From contig NZ_JASD01000001.1 of the NCBI RefSeq assembly GCF_000622385.1, forward strand, positions 1-64,000: a DNA stretch of 64,000 nucleotides, given 5' to 3'. Every line of letters starts with the position of its first letter. Position 1 is the first letter of the stretch. The position numbers were made by a program, and so were the translations under genes. This document shows, piece after piece, positions 17,271 to 24,797 of the stretch. This stretch comes from Sulfitobacter noctilucicola (GTDB lineage: Bacteria > Pseudomonadota > Alphaproteobacteria > Rhodobacterales > Rhodobacteraceae). The notes under the pieces were generated by a model, which was not told the origin of the DNA, made no database searches, and saw only the letters and a program-made list of their open reading frames with translations.

Positions 17271-17890
17271 GCGGTTTCCTCAACTCTGAATTTCATTCGG
17301 CGTGGGGCAGGGGTCATGATAACCTCGTCCTCCTCGGCATCAGCCACTTCGACCTCACGTTCGACACCGTCATCCTCAGTTGCCAGCGGCTCACCCTGCG
17401 CGACTGCGGCAATCACAACTTCTTCTTCTGGTGCCTCGATTTCGGGCGTCTCCTCAACCTCTTCCGCGACAGTCTCCGCCTCTGCCGCTTTACGGGCAAC
17501 CTCTTCGACGTGCTTCAACATCCCTTTGCCGACTTGATAGGCCGTCTGCAGGTTTTCGACAACCATGGCGGAATCGGTGAAATCCTCGCCGTAGTCGACC
17601 AGCATATCGACGTTCGCCAGCACAGGATTGGAACGCCATAGCGTCCGCAACGCACGGCGGCGCAGGGCATCAGGCACGGCCTTCGACATGAAGGCGGTAA
17701 AGTCGTCACCTAATTTCAGGCTGTCAGGATCGGGCAGATTGAGCGCGGCAAGAACCTCTTCGTCACTCAGTTCCTCAAGAGCCGCATGTTCATCGGCAAG
17801 CGTTTGCGCTTCAAGAACGGCTTGCTCCGCTTCGGCCTCTGCGGCGACGGCAGCGCGGCGGCGGCCCCAGAAATCACCCCCCCGGCTCAA
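17267..17890 (-). CDS. DUF3306 protein of formate dehydrogenase clusters
   Basis: 207 residues, TTG start overlapping the DUF3305 stop (TTGA). The conserved core is residues 1-120 (FWGRRR start; ALRRRALRTLWRSNPVLANVDMLVDYGEDFTD pattern). The C-terminal 85 residues are acidic and low-complexity (many E, A, V) with a basic end. Family members occur almost only beside formate dehydrogenase genes with DUF3305, so an assembly role is likely, but none is known. No membrane segment or metal motif is seen. Confidence 0.87.
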   Translation of the reverse strand: MSRGGDFWGRRRAAVAAEAEAEQAVLEAQTLADEHAALEELSDEEVLAALNLPDPDSLKLGDDFTAFMSKAVPDALRRRALRTLWRSNPVLANVDMLVDYGEDFTDSAMVVENLQTAYQVGKGMLKHVEEVARKAAEAETVAEEVEETPEIEAPEEEVVIAAVAQGEPLATEDDGVEREVEVADAEEDEVIMTPAPRRMKFRVEETA

Positions 17891-18447
17891 TGCACTCTCT
17901 CCTTCGATCCGGGTGCACGATAAACATCGGCCACCTGCCGGATACGTGCATCGCCGATCCCGTCTTCGTGGCGGTCCACACGCGCTTTGTCACGGCGACG
18001 CTTAATGAATACTTCGTCTTCGTGGTGCTCCTCAACGTAGGCACGCACCCAAGCGATCAGCCCTTCGGTCATCGGCACCTTTTCAACCAACTCTTCGCCG
18101 GTATCTGCATAATCCTGCGCCTCATAAGGTGAGGCAGTGACCAGAACCACTTCAAGCGGTTGCCCGTCTGTCCCTTCGCGCATCACGACGTAGATGGCTG
18201 GCACCTTGGCCGACAGACCGTGCAAATACGCCTCGGTATCCGTGCGAAACAACTCAAGGGGCAGGGTGGCCGCATGAAACTCGACTGTATCCCCCTCACG
18301 GCGCAGCTCTTTCCAATCGGCCGCACCGGCACCCGGTAAGACGGCAACAGCTTTCCACACATGCGCAACCCAGCGCGTAACGCCGGGCACTCTGCGGAAC
18401 ACGACACCCAAAGGCATCGAGATGGATTTTTGCTGTTCGGCTTCCAA
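17887..18447 (-). CDS. DUF3305 protein of formate dehydrogenase clusters
   Basis: About 186 residues if it starts at TTG 18447. The start is uncertain: ATG 18417 is a near alternative, and an open extension reaches TTG 18558, but none has a clear ribosome site. Family-like sequence begins at SMPLGVVFRRVPG. The core includes GVTRWVAHVWKAVAVLPGAGAADWKELRREG and EAQDYADTGEELVEKVP, and ends in a basic segment (FIKRRRDKARVDRHEDG). It is the first gene of the leftward fdh operon and is translationally coupled to DUF3306. The function is unknown; a partner role in FDH assembly is inferred from context. Confidence 0.82.
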   Translation of the reverse strand: MEAEQQKSISMPLGVVFRRVPGVTRWVAHVWKAVAVLPGAGAADWKELRREGDTVEFHAATLPLELFRTDTEAYLHGLSAKVPAIYVVMREGTDGQPLEVVLVTASPYEAQDYADTGEELVEKVPMTEGLIAWVRAYVEEHHEDEVFIKRRRDKARVDRHEDGIGDARIRQVADVYRAPGSKERVH

Positions 18448-18765
18448 GGTGATCCCGTTTTTTTGAGACTTCTGGCCCCATATTGCGATGTTGGGCCAAA
18501 ATATCAAAGTGCTTTTTCCGGTCGATTTACGCCACCGCATGGAATTGCTGCAGCGCAACGAAGGATTGTTCTTCGTTTCGCCTTTTGAGCATTGGGCTTC
18601 GCAGAAAATTGTTTTTCATATTGTAATGATTAGGTTTTTACTTTGCACCTGCAGCATACCGTAAAGGGTTCAAACTGCCCCAGAATTGAGGTTTACCCCA
18701 CAGGCGAATCGCGGCTAGCCTGTCGTCTGCAGGACTGGCGTTGCGGGTACAAAGGGGAAAAGAAG
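18448..18765. other. Divergent intergenic region upstream of the two fdh-linked operons
   Basis: This 318-bp region lies between the leftward fdh operon and the rightward polyferredoxin gene and must hold promoters for both. It is more AT-rich near 18600-18640 (TTGTTTTTCATATTGTAATG). I see no clear palindromic operator, riboswitch or gene. The ribosome binding site of the polyferredoxin gene (AGGGGAAAAGAAG) is at its right end. Confidence 0.5.
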
Positions 18766-20715
18766 ATGGCCAAAAAGCTTGTCCTATGTGACTGTCTTGG
18801 CAGCCAGAGCGTTGATGGCAAAGCCATTGCCGAAGGCTGTGGGTTGAGTTGCTCTCGGGTTTATTCAAGTCTTTGTACCGACCAGATCGAGCAGGCCGCC
18901 CGCGAAATCGAAGGCGGCGACGTTATCATGGCCTGCCAACAGGAAAGCACCCGCTTCGAAGAACTCGCCGCAGAGCTGGGCCGCGATATCTCCGGCTTTG
19001 TCGATCTGCGTGACAGAGCGGGCTGGGGTGAAGGCAATGCAACCCCCAAGATGGCGGCCCTCGCGGCAGAGGCCGTTCTGCCACTGGCGATGGGTAGATC
19101 CGTCGATGTGATCTCGGAAGGCACATGTCTGGTGATCGGTGGCGCGCAAGCGATCAAGGCCGCATCAGAGTTATCCGACACATTGGCCGTGACCGTGTTA
19201 CTTGACGACCCCGACCTTATTCCGCTGGAGCGAACGTTTGATTGCGTTGTCGGCACGATCAGAAACGCGACCGGTGCGCTTGGCGGGTTCGACATCAAAT
19301 TCTCCCAGCTGCAAGAAATCATTCCCGGCGGGCGCGGTGCATTTACGCTTGGCGCACCGCTGCAAAATGCCACGTCCGGTTGCGATATCATTCTGGATCT
19401 CACCGGCGGCACACCCATGTTTCCCGCGCCGGAAAAGCGCGAAGGATATCTGCGTGCCGATCCAAGCCATGCACCTTCGGTTGCCAAAGCGGTCCTTTCC
19501 GCCTCGCAAATGGTCGGCACATTCGAAAAGCCACTTTATGTGCGCCTCGAAACCAGTCTGTGCGCCCACAGCCGCGCGCGCCAATCAGCCTGTTCAAATT
19601 GTCTGAATGTCTGCCCTACCGGCGCGATTACCTCTGCCGGTGAACATGTAGCGATTGATCCGATGATCTGTGCCGGATGCGGTTCCTGTTCGGCTGTTTG
19701 TCCGTCCGGTGCGATCTCGTATGATGCACCGCCTGTTGAAACCGTGTTCAAGCGGCTGGAAACACTTGCCTCTACCTACCGCAAATCAGGAGGGGAGGGC
19801 GCACACCTTCTGGTACATGATGGTGAGCATGGATTGGAAATGATCTCGATCGCGGCGCGCTTCGGCAGAGGTCTGCCTGCCCACGTCATTCCCTTGGAAA
19901 TTGACGCATTATCGGGCTTTGGTCACGCTGAAATGATGGCGGCGCTGGCTTGCGGTTTTGGTCGCGTGGATATCCTGATGTCTCCAAAGACAGAGCTGGA
20001 CGTAATAGAGGGCCAACGCGCCATTGCCGCCGCCCTGTCCGGCGACGAAAGCGTGATACGTCTGTTGCAGCCCGCTGATCCCGATGCCTTTTGCGAGATG
20101 CTTTACGACACCCCCGTAACCGCCAGCGGATGTGATCCGATCCTGCCGCTGGGCAGCCGCCGCCAGATCACCCGCCTCGCCACAAAGGCACTTCAGCCAG
20201 AGGCACCCGTCCTGCCTTTGCCGGACAATGCACCTTACGGGGCTGTTGTCGTCGATACGGACGCCTGTACGCTGTGCCTGGCGTGCGTGTCACTCTGCCC
20301 CTCAGGGGCGTTGGGCGACAATCCCGATCTGCCGCAACTGCGATTCCAGGAAGACGCCTGTTTGCAATGCGGTCTGTGCGTGAACGTCTGCCCCGAAGAC
20401 GCAATCACGTTGAAGCCACAGATGAACCTGACGGACACCGCACTCACCCAACAGGTTCTGAACGAAGAAGAACCGTTCGCCTGCATCGAATGCGGATCGC
20501 TTTTCGGATCGAAATCCACCGTCGAAAAGATCACAGAAAAGCTCGCGGGCAACCATTCCATGTTTGCGACGTCGCAAGCCGCCAAGATGATCCAGATGTG
20601 CGAGAACTGCCGCATTCAGGCGCAGTACCATTCCACCGATAATCCGTTTCAAGGCGGTGAACGCCCCCGCGTACGGACGACAGACGACTATCTGTCAAAA
20701 CGCAAGGATCACTGA
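18766..20715 (+). CDS. Large multi-cluster polyferredoxin associated with formate dehydrogenase
   Basis: 649 residues from ATG 18766. The N-terminus has a cysteine cluster (Cys8, 10, 25, 29, 37) like that in heterodisulfide-reductase-type proteins. Two [4Fe-4S] motifs lie near residues 274-310 (CSNCLNVCPTGAI, CAGCGSCSAVCPSGAI) and two near 499-545 (CTLCLACVSLCPSGAL, CLQCGLCVNVCPEDAI). A C-terminal CxxC pair (CIECG near 572, CENC near 611) could bind zinc or iron. No signal peptide or membrane helix is present, so it is cytoplasmic. Homologues sit beside fdh genes in Rhodobacteraceae. It may supply electrons or sulfur for cofactor maturation, but this is not established. It overlaps the convergent next gene by 7 bp. 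Confidence 0.88.
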   Translation: MAKKLVLCDCLGSQSVDGKAIAEGCGLSCSRVYSSLCTDQIEQAAREIEGGDVIMACQQESTRFEELAAELGRDISGFVDLRDRAGWGEGNATPKMAALAAEAVLPLAMGRSVDVISEGTCLVIGGAQAIKAASELSDTLAVTVLLDDPDLIPLERTFDCVVGTIRNATGALGGFDIKFSQLQEIIPGGRGAFTLGAPLQNATSGCDIILDLTGGTPMFPAPEKREGYLRADPSHAPSVAKAVLSASQMVGTFEKPLYVRLETSLCAHSRARQSACSNCLNVCPTGAITSAGEHVAIDPMICAGCGSCSAVCPSGAISYDAPPVETVFKRLETLASTYRKSGGEGAHLLVHDGEHGLEMISIAARFGRGLPAHVIPLEIDALSGFGHAEMMAALACGFGRVDILMSPKTELDVIEGQRAIAAALSGDESVIRLLQPADPDAFCEMLYDTPVTASGCDPILPLGSRRQITRLATKALQPEAPVLPLPDNAPYGAVVVDTDACTLCLACVSLCPSGALGDNPDLPQLRFQEDACLQCGLCVNVCPEDAITLKPQMNLTDTALTQQVLNEEEPFACIECGSLFGSKSTVEKITEKLAGNHSMFATSQAAKMIQMCENCRIQAQYHSTDNPFQGGERPRVRTTDDYLSKRKDH

Positions 20716-21434
20716 GATTGAAGCGGCGCACCCAGATCAGCAGGTGCAATAGAGCCGACATAGGCCACAATCGCGTCTATCTCGTCGAGCGAGACCTCAA
20801 TCGGCGCGATGGGCGACGGCAGGTTTTCGGCAAAGGGTTCGGTCACATCGGCAACCTGCGTGAACGCGGCATGCGGCTTGAGCACATAAAAACTCTCGAA
20901 CCTGTATTCCCAGTCCTCAAAGGTCCGCAAAAGCCTGAAGGACGGAGTAGAACCAATGGCGTTCATCCGGTTTGTTTCATTCACCACATGGCACCGGCCG
21001 CAACTTTGAAGGCTGACCTCTTCTCCCAACGCGGTATTGCCTACAACTGCTGCTGTCTGAACCGTGGCCGCCGACGCAACATCAGCACTGAACAACGCCA
21101 CCCCTTCGGGCGCGAAGGCTTCAATCGTGCGTTTGCCAACATCCGACAACAACCAGTCTTCGAAAGCATCCGTATGCGGGCCAGCGGTCTTGGCGTACCG
21201 CCACAACCTGTCCCCTTGCTGGAAAACGGGCGTCCCTTCCGGGCCGAATTCCGCATCACCGCCATCCGGCGTCACCGTGATGCGTATACCGGTTTTCAGC
21301 GAAAAGCGCGGCAACAGATGTTTGTGAAGACCGGTTTCGATCAACCCTTGCGGGACCTGCAAATCAAAAGCCTTGTTCTGGGCGACAACCGGGCCACCTA
21401 TCAGGCTTGCCACAAAGGTCAGGTACTTCAGCAT
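20709..21434 (-). CDS. TupA-like periplasmic protein with a C-terminal haem c motif
   Basis: 241 residues, signal peptide MLKYLTFVASLIGGPVVAQ, good ribosome site (GGAGCGGAG). The first 120 residues resemble a shortened oxyanion-binding protein: GLIETGLHKHLLPRFSLKTGIRITV parallels the SGL..LLP..TGLEV start of TupA, and DAFEDWLLSDVGKRTIEAF parallels the TupA C-terminal helix. A haem c motif follows (CGRCH, residues 145-149), then a segment ending in a cytochrome-like helix. It lies within the fdh island on the opposite strand to its neighbours. It may sense or chaperone tungstate/molybdate, or act as an electron carrier. Family name not recognised. Confidence 0.8.
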   Translation of the reverse strand: MLKYLTFVASLIGGPVVAQNKAFDLQVPQGLIETGLHKHLLPRFSLKTGIRITVTPDGGDAEFGPEGTPVFQQGDRLWRYAKTAGPHTDAFEDWLLSDVGKRTIEAFAPEGVALFSADVASAATVQTAAVVGNTALGEEVSLQSCGRCHVVNETNRMNAIGSTPSFRLLRTFEDWEYRFESFYVLKPHAAFTQVADVTEPFAENLPSPIAPIEVSLDEIDAIVAYVGSIAPADLGAPLQSQ

Positions 21435-21528
21435 ACGCTCCGCTCCTTACGCGCAGATGTGTTTGCAAGTCAGCCTAGAGCCGTTAGGGTCAGCACGTCA
21501 ATTTTTCCGAATATTCAGGAGCACCACC

Positions 21529-21720
21529 ATGAGCGACGAATTTAACATGTCGATGCGAAAGTTTCTCAAGCAGGTGGGGGTGACCTCCCAACAGGCGATC
21601 GAGGAAGCGATGCGCAATGCAGACGCCACCGAGGGCAAAACCTTCGACGCAAAGATGGTGCTGACAATTGACGGCATCGCGCTTGAACACACAGTCACCG
21701 GCAAGATCGAGGGCGCGTGA
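21529..21720 (+). CDS. DUF6494 small protein of the fdh accessory cassette
   Basis: 63 residues from ATG 21529, preceded by AGGAG. The FNMSMRKFLKQVGVTSQQAIEEAMR pattern is typical of DUF6494. It is soluble, helical at the N-terminus and beta-like at the C-terminus (AKMVLTIDGIALEHTVTGKIEG). Its stop touches the mrp start, so the two are translated together. No function is known; conserved linkage to Mrp and FDH suggests a role in metal-cofactor assembly. Confidence 0.82.
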   Translation: MSDEFNMSMRKFLKQVGVTSQQAIEEAMRNADATEGKTFDAKMVLTIDGIALEHTVTGKIEGA

Positions 21721-22776
21721 ATGGCGCTTACCCGCGAAGACGTTCTGGCCTGTCTTAAAGGCATCACTGCCCCTTCCGGTGTGGATCTGGTCGAGGCCGG
21801 TCTGGTCCGTGCCCTGAACGTGGATGAAGGCGCTGTGCGCTTCGTCATGGAAGTGGACAGCCCCGAACCGTTCATGGACGCCAAAGCCGCAGCCGAAGCG
21901 CAACTGGCCGCACTCGGCGCGACTTCTGTCTCCATCGTGATGACGGCACACAGCAAGAAAGCACCGCCACCCGATCTCAAACCGAACCGTGCGCCCGAAC
22001 CCGCAGGCCCGGAAAAAGTGCCGGGTGTGGACCGCATCATCGCAGTGGCCTCCGGCAAGGGCGGCGTGGGCAAGTCAACCGTCGCGGCCAATCTGGCCTG
22101 TGCGCTGGCTGCCGAAGGACGGCGTGTCGGATTGCTTGATGCGGATGTGTACGGGCCTTCACAGCCGCGCATGCTGGGCGTTTCGGGACGTCCGCAAAGC
22201 CCTGATGGCAAACTCATCCTGCCCCTGCGCAACTACGGTGTGACGATGATGTCCATCGGCCTGATGACCAACGAGGATCAGGCCGTAGTCTGGCGTGGTC
22301 CGATGTTGATGGGGGCCTTGCAGCAGATGCTGACACAAGTGCAATGGGGCGCACTGGATGTGTTGATCGTGGATTTGCCGCCCGGCACGGGTGACGTCCA
22401 GATGACGCTCGCGCAAAAGGCACATCTTGACGGCGCGGTTATCGTCTCGACCCCACAGGACGTGGCCCTTCTGGATGCCCGCAAAGGCATCGACATGTTT
22501 AACCAGATGGGCACACCCATCCTTGGCATGATCGAAAACATGAGCACGCACATCTGCTCTCAGTGCGGTCACGAAGAACATGTGTTCGGGCATGGGGGCG
22601 TAGCATCAGAGGCAGAAAAGCTGGGCGTGCCTCTGCTTGCCGAAATCCCGTTGCATCTGGACATCCGGCTGGCAGCTGACGGCGGCGCACCCATCGTGGT
22701 TTCCAAGCCCGACAGCACGCAGGCGCAGGCTTTCCGCACCGTTGCGAAATCCCTGATCGAAGCCGGCAAAGCATGA
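21721..22776 (+). CDS. mrp: Mrp/ApbC-family iron-sulfur cluster carrier ATPase
   Basis: 351 residues. The N-terminal 85 residues are a MIP18/DUF59 domain. The P-loop ATPase starts near residue 110 with the deviant Walker A SGKGGVGKST, and has the switch region DADVYGPSQPRMLG. A CxxC pair (CSQCGHEEHVFG, near residue 280) bridges an [Fe-S] cluster between two monomers. Such proteins deliver Fe-S clusters to target enzymes. Here it starts directly at the DUF6494 stop and overlaps the next gene as ATGA, so it probably serves the many clusters of formate dehydrogenase and the polyferredoxin. A second housekeeping copy elsewhere in the genome would be expected. Confidence 0.92.
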   Translation: MALTREDVLACLKGITAPSGVDLVEAGLVRALNVDEGAVRFVMEVDSPEPFMDAKAAAEAQLAALGATSVSIVMTAHSKKAPPPDLKPNRAPEPAGPEKVPGVDRIIAVASGKGGVGKSTVAANLACALAAEGRRVGLLDADVYGPSQPRMLGVSGRPQSPDGKLILPLRNYGVTMMSIGLMTNEDQAVVWRGPMLMGALQQMLTQVQWGALDVLIVDLPPGTGDVQMTLAQKAHLDGAVIVSTPQDVALLDARKGIDMFNQMGTPILGMIENMSTHICSQCGHEEHVFGHGGVASEAEKLGVPLLAEIPLHLDIRLAADGGAPIVVSKPDSTQAQAFRTVAKSLIEAGKA

Positions 22777-23477
22777 GCACTCCGAGCTTTCCACCTGTCT
22801 TTAGCGGCCTTGCCGTCGAAGGGGCGATCGACCCGTTCGACAAGGCCTGCATGGAAGCCGTGCGCGGATGCGATGCGGGGCTGGTTGTCTATAATCTGGG
22901 CCGCAACACACTCGAAGGCGCAATCGTCTTTGCCCCCGAGGTCGAGCTGGCGGATGCCATGACAATGCTGCCCCTGTGCGGTGTCGGATTTCAAAACGCT
23001 TTGGGTGCACTGGCTCCACCAGAAGTCGCTGTACATCTCGACTGGGACGGAGGGCTGCGCATCAACGGCGCGTCCTGTGGCCGTCTGCGCGTTGCAGCAT
23101 CGGACAACGATCCGGAGGCGGAGCCGGCATGGCTGGTTGTCGGACTAACCCTACCGCTTTGGCCCGACAGCGATGCGCCCGGCGACACCCCCGACCAAAC
23201 CGCACTTTATGCCGAAGGCTGTGCAGATGTTCAGGCAGACGACCTGCTGGAAAGCTGGGTCAAACATACGCTTGTGGGTATCAATACCTGGCTGGATCAA
23301 GGCTCCGGCCCGCTGCACAAGGAATGGCGCGGTTTGGCGCATGGTATCGGCGAAGACATCGAAATGGCCGATCTTTCCGGCACCTATCTGGGTGTCGACG
23401 AACGCTTTGGCATACTGCTGCGCGATACGGAAACCACCCACCTGATCCCCCTGAGTACCCTGTTGGAGGCGACATAA
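22773..23477 (+). CDS. Biotin/lipoate-protein-ligase-like protein (DUF4444 type)
   Basis: 234 residues. The N-terminal two thirds resemble the biotin/lipoate ligase fold (DACMEAVRGCDAGLVVY ... WLVVGLTLPLWP), and the C-terminal part (GLAHGIGEDIEMADLSGTYLGVDERFGILLRD) matches DUF4444. The usual GRGRxGR ligase motif is missing, so true ligase activity is doubtful. It is conserved next to fdh genes in Rhodobacteraceae. ATGA overlap with mrp indicates coupled translation. Confidence 0.82.
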   Translation: MSTPSFPPVFSGLAVEGAIDPFDKACMEAVRGCDAGLVVYNLGRNTLEGAIVFAPEVELADAMTMLPLCGVGFQNALGALAPPEVAVHLDWDGGLRINGASCGRLRVAASDNDPEAEPAWLVVGLTLPLWPDSDAPGDTPDQTALYAEGCADVQADDLLESWVKHTLVGINTWLDQGSGPLHKEWRGLAHGIGEDIEMADLSGTYLGVDERFGILLRDTETTHLIPLSTLLEAT

Positions 23478-23478
23478 C

Positions 23479-23973
23479 ATGATGCTGGCCCGCGCAATCC
23501 ACTTTGATGAAAGCGACCGAAACGTGTTCCACATGCCCGCCCGCACCGGTGAATGGTGCATTTCGGGCGGCTTTGAATTCTCCAACTGGTCAGAGGCCGA
23601 TCTGAGCGGCAAGGCCCGTCAGGCTTTCAGCAATGGCTGGCTGGGTGTCGAAACCTTCGGCCGCGTGACCTTTGTCGCTGTCACCCAGATTGAACCGGCC
23701 GAGTTCGAACAGCTCAAGACGGACCTCGCCGCGCACTTCGTGCAGATGTACGGTGCCCCCTCGATCGAAGCCGCCACCGGCGTTGCCGAAGACGAACTGC
23801 GCCATATGGTCGAACTATGCGACGGTCAGGACCCCAACACCTTGCTGACAGTCGCACGCGAATTGACGGACGCAGGCGTCAAGGAAGGCTTCCGCAGCAT
23901 CGAAAAGCGCGACGCAGGACTGGATCAATTCGCGATCCACGGCTCCCTCGACGAAGATCCACACCACCACTGA
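23479..23973 (+). CDS. DUF6505 protein of the fdh accessory cassette
   Basis: 164 residues. GGAGG precedes a doubled ATG (23479 or 23482). It begins MLARAIHFDESDRNVFHMPA, as in DUF6505, and ends in a short His-rich tail (DPHHH) that could bind metal. No membrane or signal segment. It is the last gene of the DUF6494-mrp-DUF4444 set, 1 bp after the previous stop. Function unknown. Confidence 0.8.
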   Translation: MMLARAIHFDESDRNVFHMPARTGEWCISGGFEFSNWSEADLSGKARQAFSNGWLGVETFGRVTFVAVTQIEPAEFEQLKTDLAAHFVQMYGAPSIEAATGVAEDELRHMVELCDGQDPNTLLTVARELTDAGVKEGFRSIEKRDAGLDQFAIHGSLDEDPHHH

Positions 23974-24126
23974 GACTTTCGGGCGAGAAGTCGGAGGTTT
24001 GGTTGGCGGGCTTCGCGGTGAAAAGTAACATAAGATAGATTACAAGTTTCCACGAGACTCTTCGAAATTTTTGGGGTGTATCTTTCAGTACCATCCCCGA
24101 CAGAAGCATCCGCCATTAAGCCAGCC

Positions 24127-24453
24127 TCAGCCTCGAACCAAAGCTATGGACTTGGCACGGACTTCTTCAAGCTCGGCTAAAGTAACCTTGCCTTTCCGCT
24201 TGGCGTTTCTGACTTTCCAGTCCAGACTTTTTATCTGATCGGCAAGTGCTGCGCTGACCGGCGATCCCTGGATGATCACTTCAAACGGATACCCCTTCAC
24301 TTTGGTCGTCATCGGACAGCAAAGCATCAGGCCAATCTTGTTGTATTTCGCCGGGCTCAAGACAAGCGCCGGACGGTGACCGGCTTGCTCGTGTCCTGCT
24401 TGCGGATTGAACTGCAACCAGACAATGTCACCGGCATCCGGGATGTAAGCCAT
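24127..24453 (-). CDS. mazF: MazF-type endoribonuclease toxin
   Basis: 108 residues. The PemK/MazF fold is recognisable from PDAGDIVWLQFNPQAGHEQAGHRPALVLSP (substrate-binding loops) and the CCPMTTKVKGYPFEV strand, followed by DQIKSLDWKVR, which is typical of the ChpB/MazF group. It cleaves mRNA at short sequences when not bound by antitoxin. It starts 1 bp after the mazE stop, so the toxin depends on antitoxin translation. It sits 10 kb from the replication module, so it may help to keep the replicon. Confidence 0.92.
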   Translation of the reverse strand: MAYIPDAGDIVWLQFNPQAGHEQAGHRPALVLSPAKYNKIGLMLCCPMTTKVKGYPFEVIIQGSPVSAALADQIKSLDWKVRNAKRKGKVTLAELEEVRAKSIALVRG

Positions 24454-24454
24454 G

Positions 24455-24697
24455 TCAGAGCGTTTCTTGACCCAAAGGCTCGCCCGTTTCGATCACCTCG
24501 TGAACATTCTCACTTGTGATCCCATCCAACAAATCATCCAGCAGAAACTCAGGCGATTGATCCGGCTCGATGATGATGCGCCCGTTTTCTTCGCGCACAT
24601 CAACAGGCGTGTCGAGCGTCAGCTTTGCCGCCTGCATAACAGCGGCAGGTATCCGGACAGAGGCACTGTTGCCCCATTTCTTAACAATCACACGCAT
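24455..24697 (-). CDS. mazE: MazE-type antitoxin (AbrB fold)
   Basis: 80 residues. The N-terminal swapped-hairpin DNA-binding domain is visible (KKWGNSASVRIPAAVMQ ... DTPVDVREENGRIIIEPD). The acidic C-terminal tail (FLLDDLLDGITSENVHEVIETGEP) would wrap the MazF dimer. The antitoxin neutralises MazF and represses their shared promoter, which is seen just upstream. Confidence 0.92.
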   Translation of the reverse strand: MRVIVKKWGNSASVRIPAAVMQAAKLTLDTPVDVREENGRIIIEPDQSPEFLLDDLLDGITSENVHEVIETGEPLGQETL

Positions 24698-24720
24698 TTG
24701 TCATCCCCTAGGTCTGCCGA

Positions 24721-24749
24721 AATATAGGAGTGAGGCGAAGAGGTGTCAA
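24721..24749 (-). promoter_or_regulatory. Consensus sigma-70 promoter of mazEF
   Basis: On the reverse strand TTGACA (24749-24744) and TATATT (24726-24721) are separated by exactly 17 bp and lie about 24 bp upstream of the mazE start. Two ACATTG repeats 11 bp apart lie just upstream (24750-24767) and could be part of the MazE operator. Confidence 0.82.
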
Positions 24750-24797
24750 CATTGTCGATACATTGGTAATATATCATCTCTTTTGCACGACTAGCGG

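Noticed and set aside
10042-18447. Soluble NAD-dependent formate dehydrogenase (FdsABG type)
   Set aside because: No NuoE/NuoF-like subunits occur. A Tat signal, a four-cluster beta subunit and a b-type cytochrome show the membrane-bound periplasmic type.
23974-24126. Small gene or terminator between the DUF6505 and mazF genes
   Set aside because: Only weak imperfect stems and short frames without ribosome sites are present.
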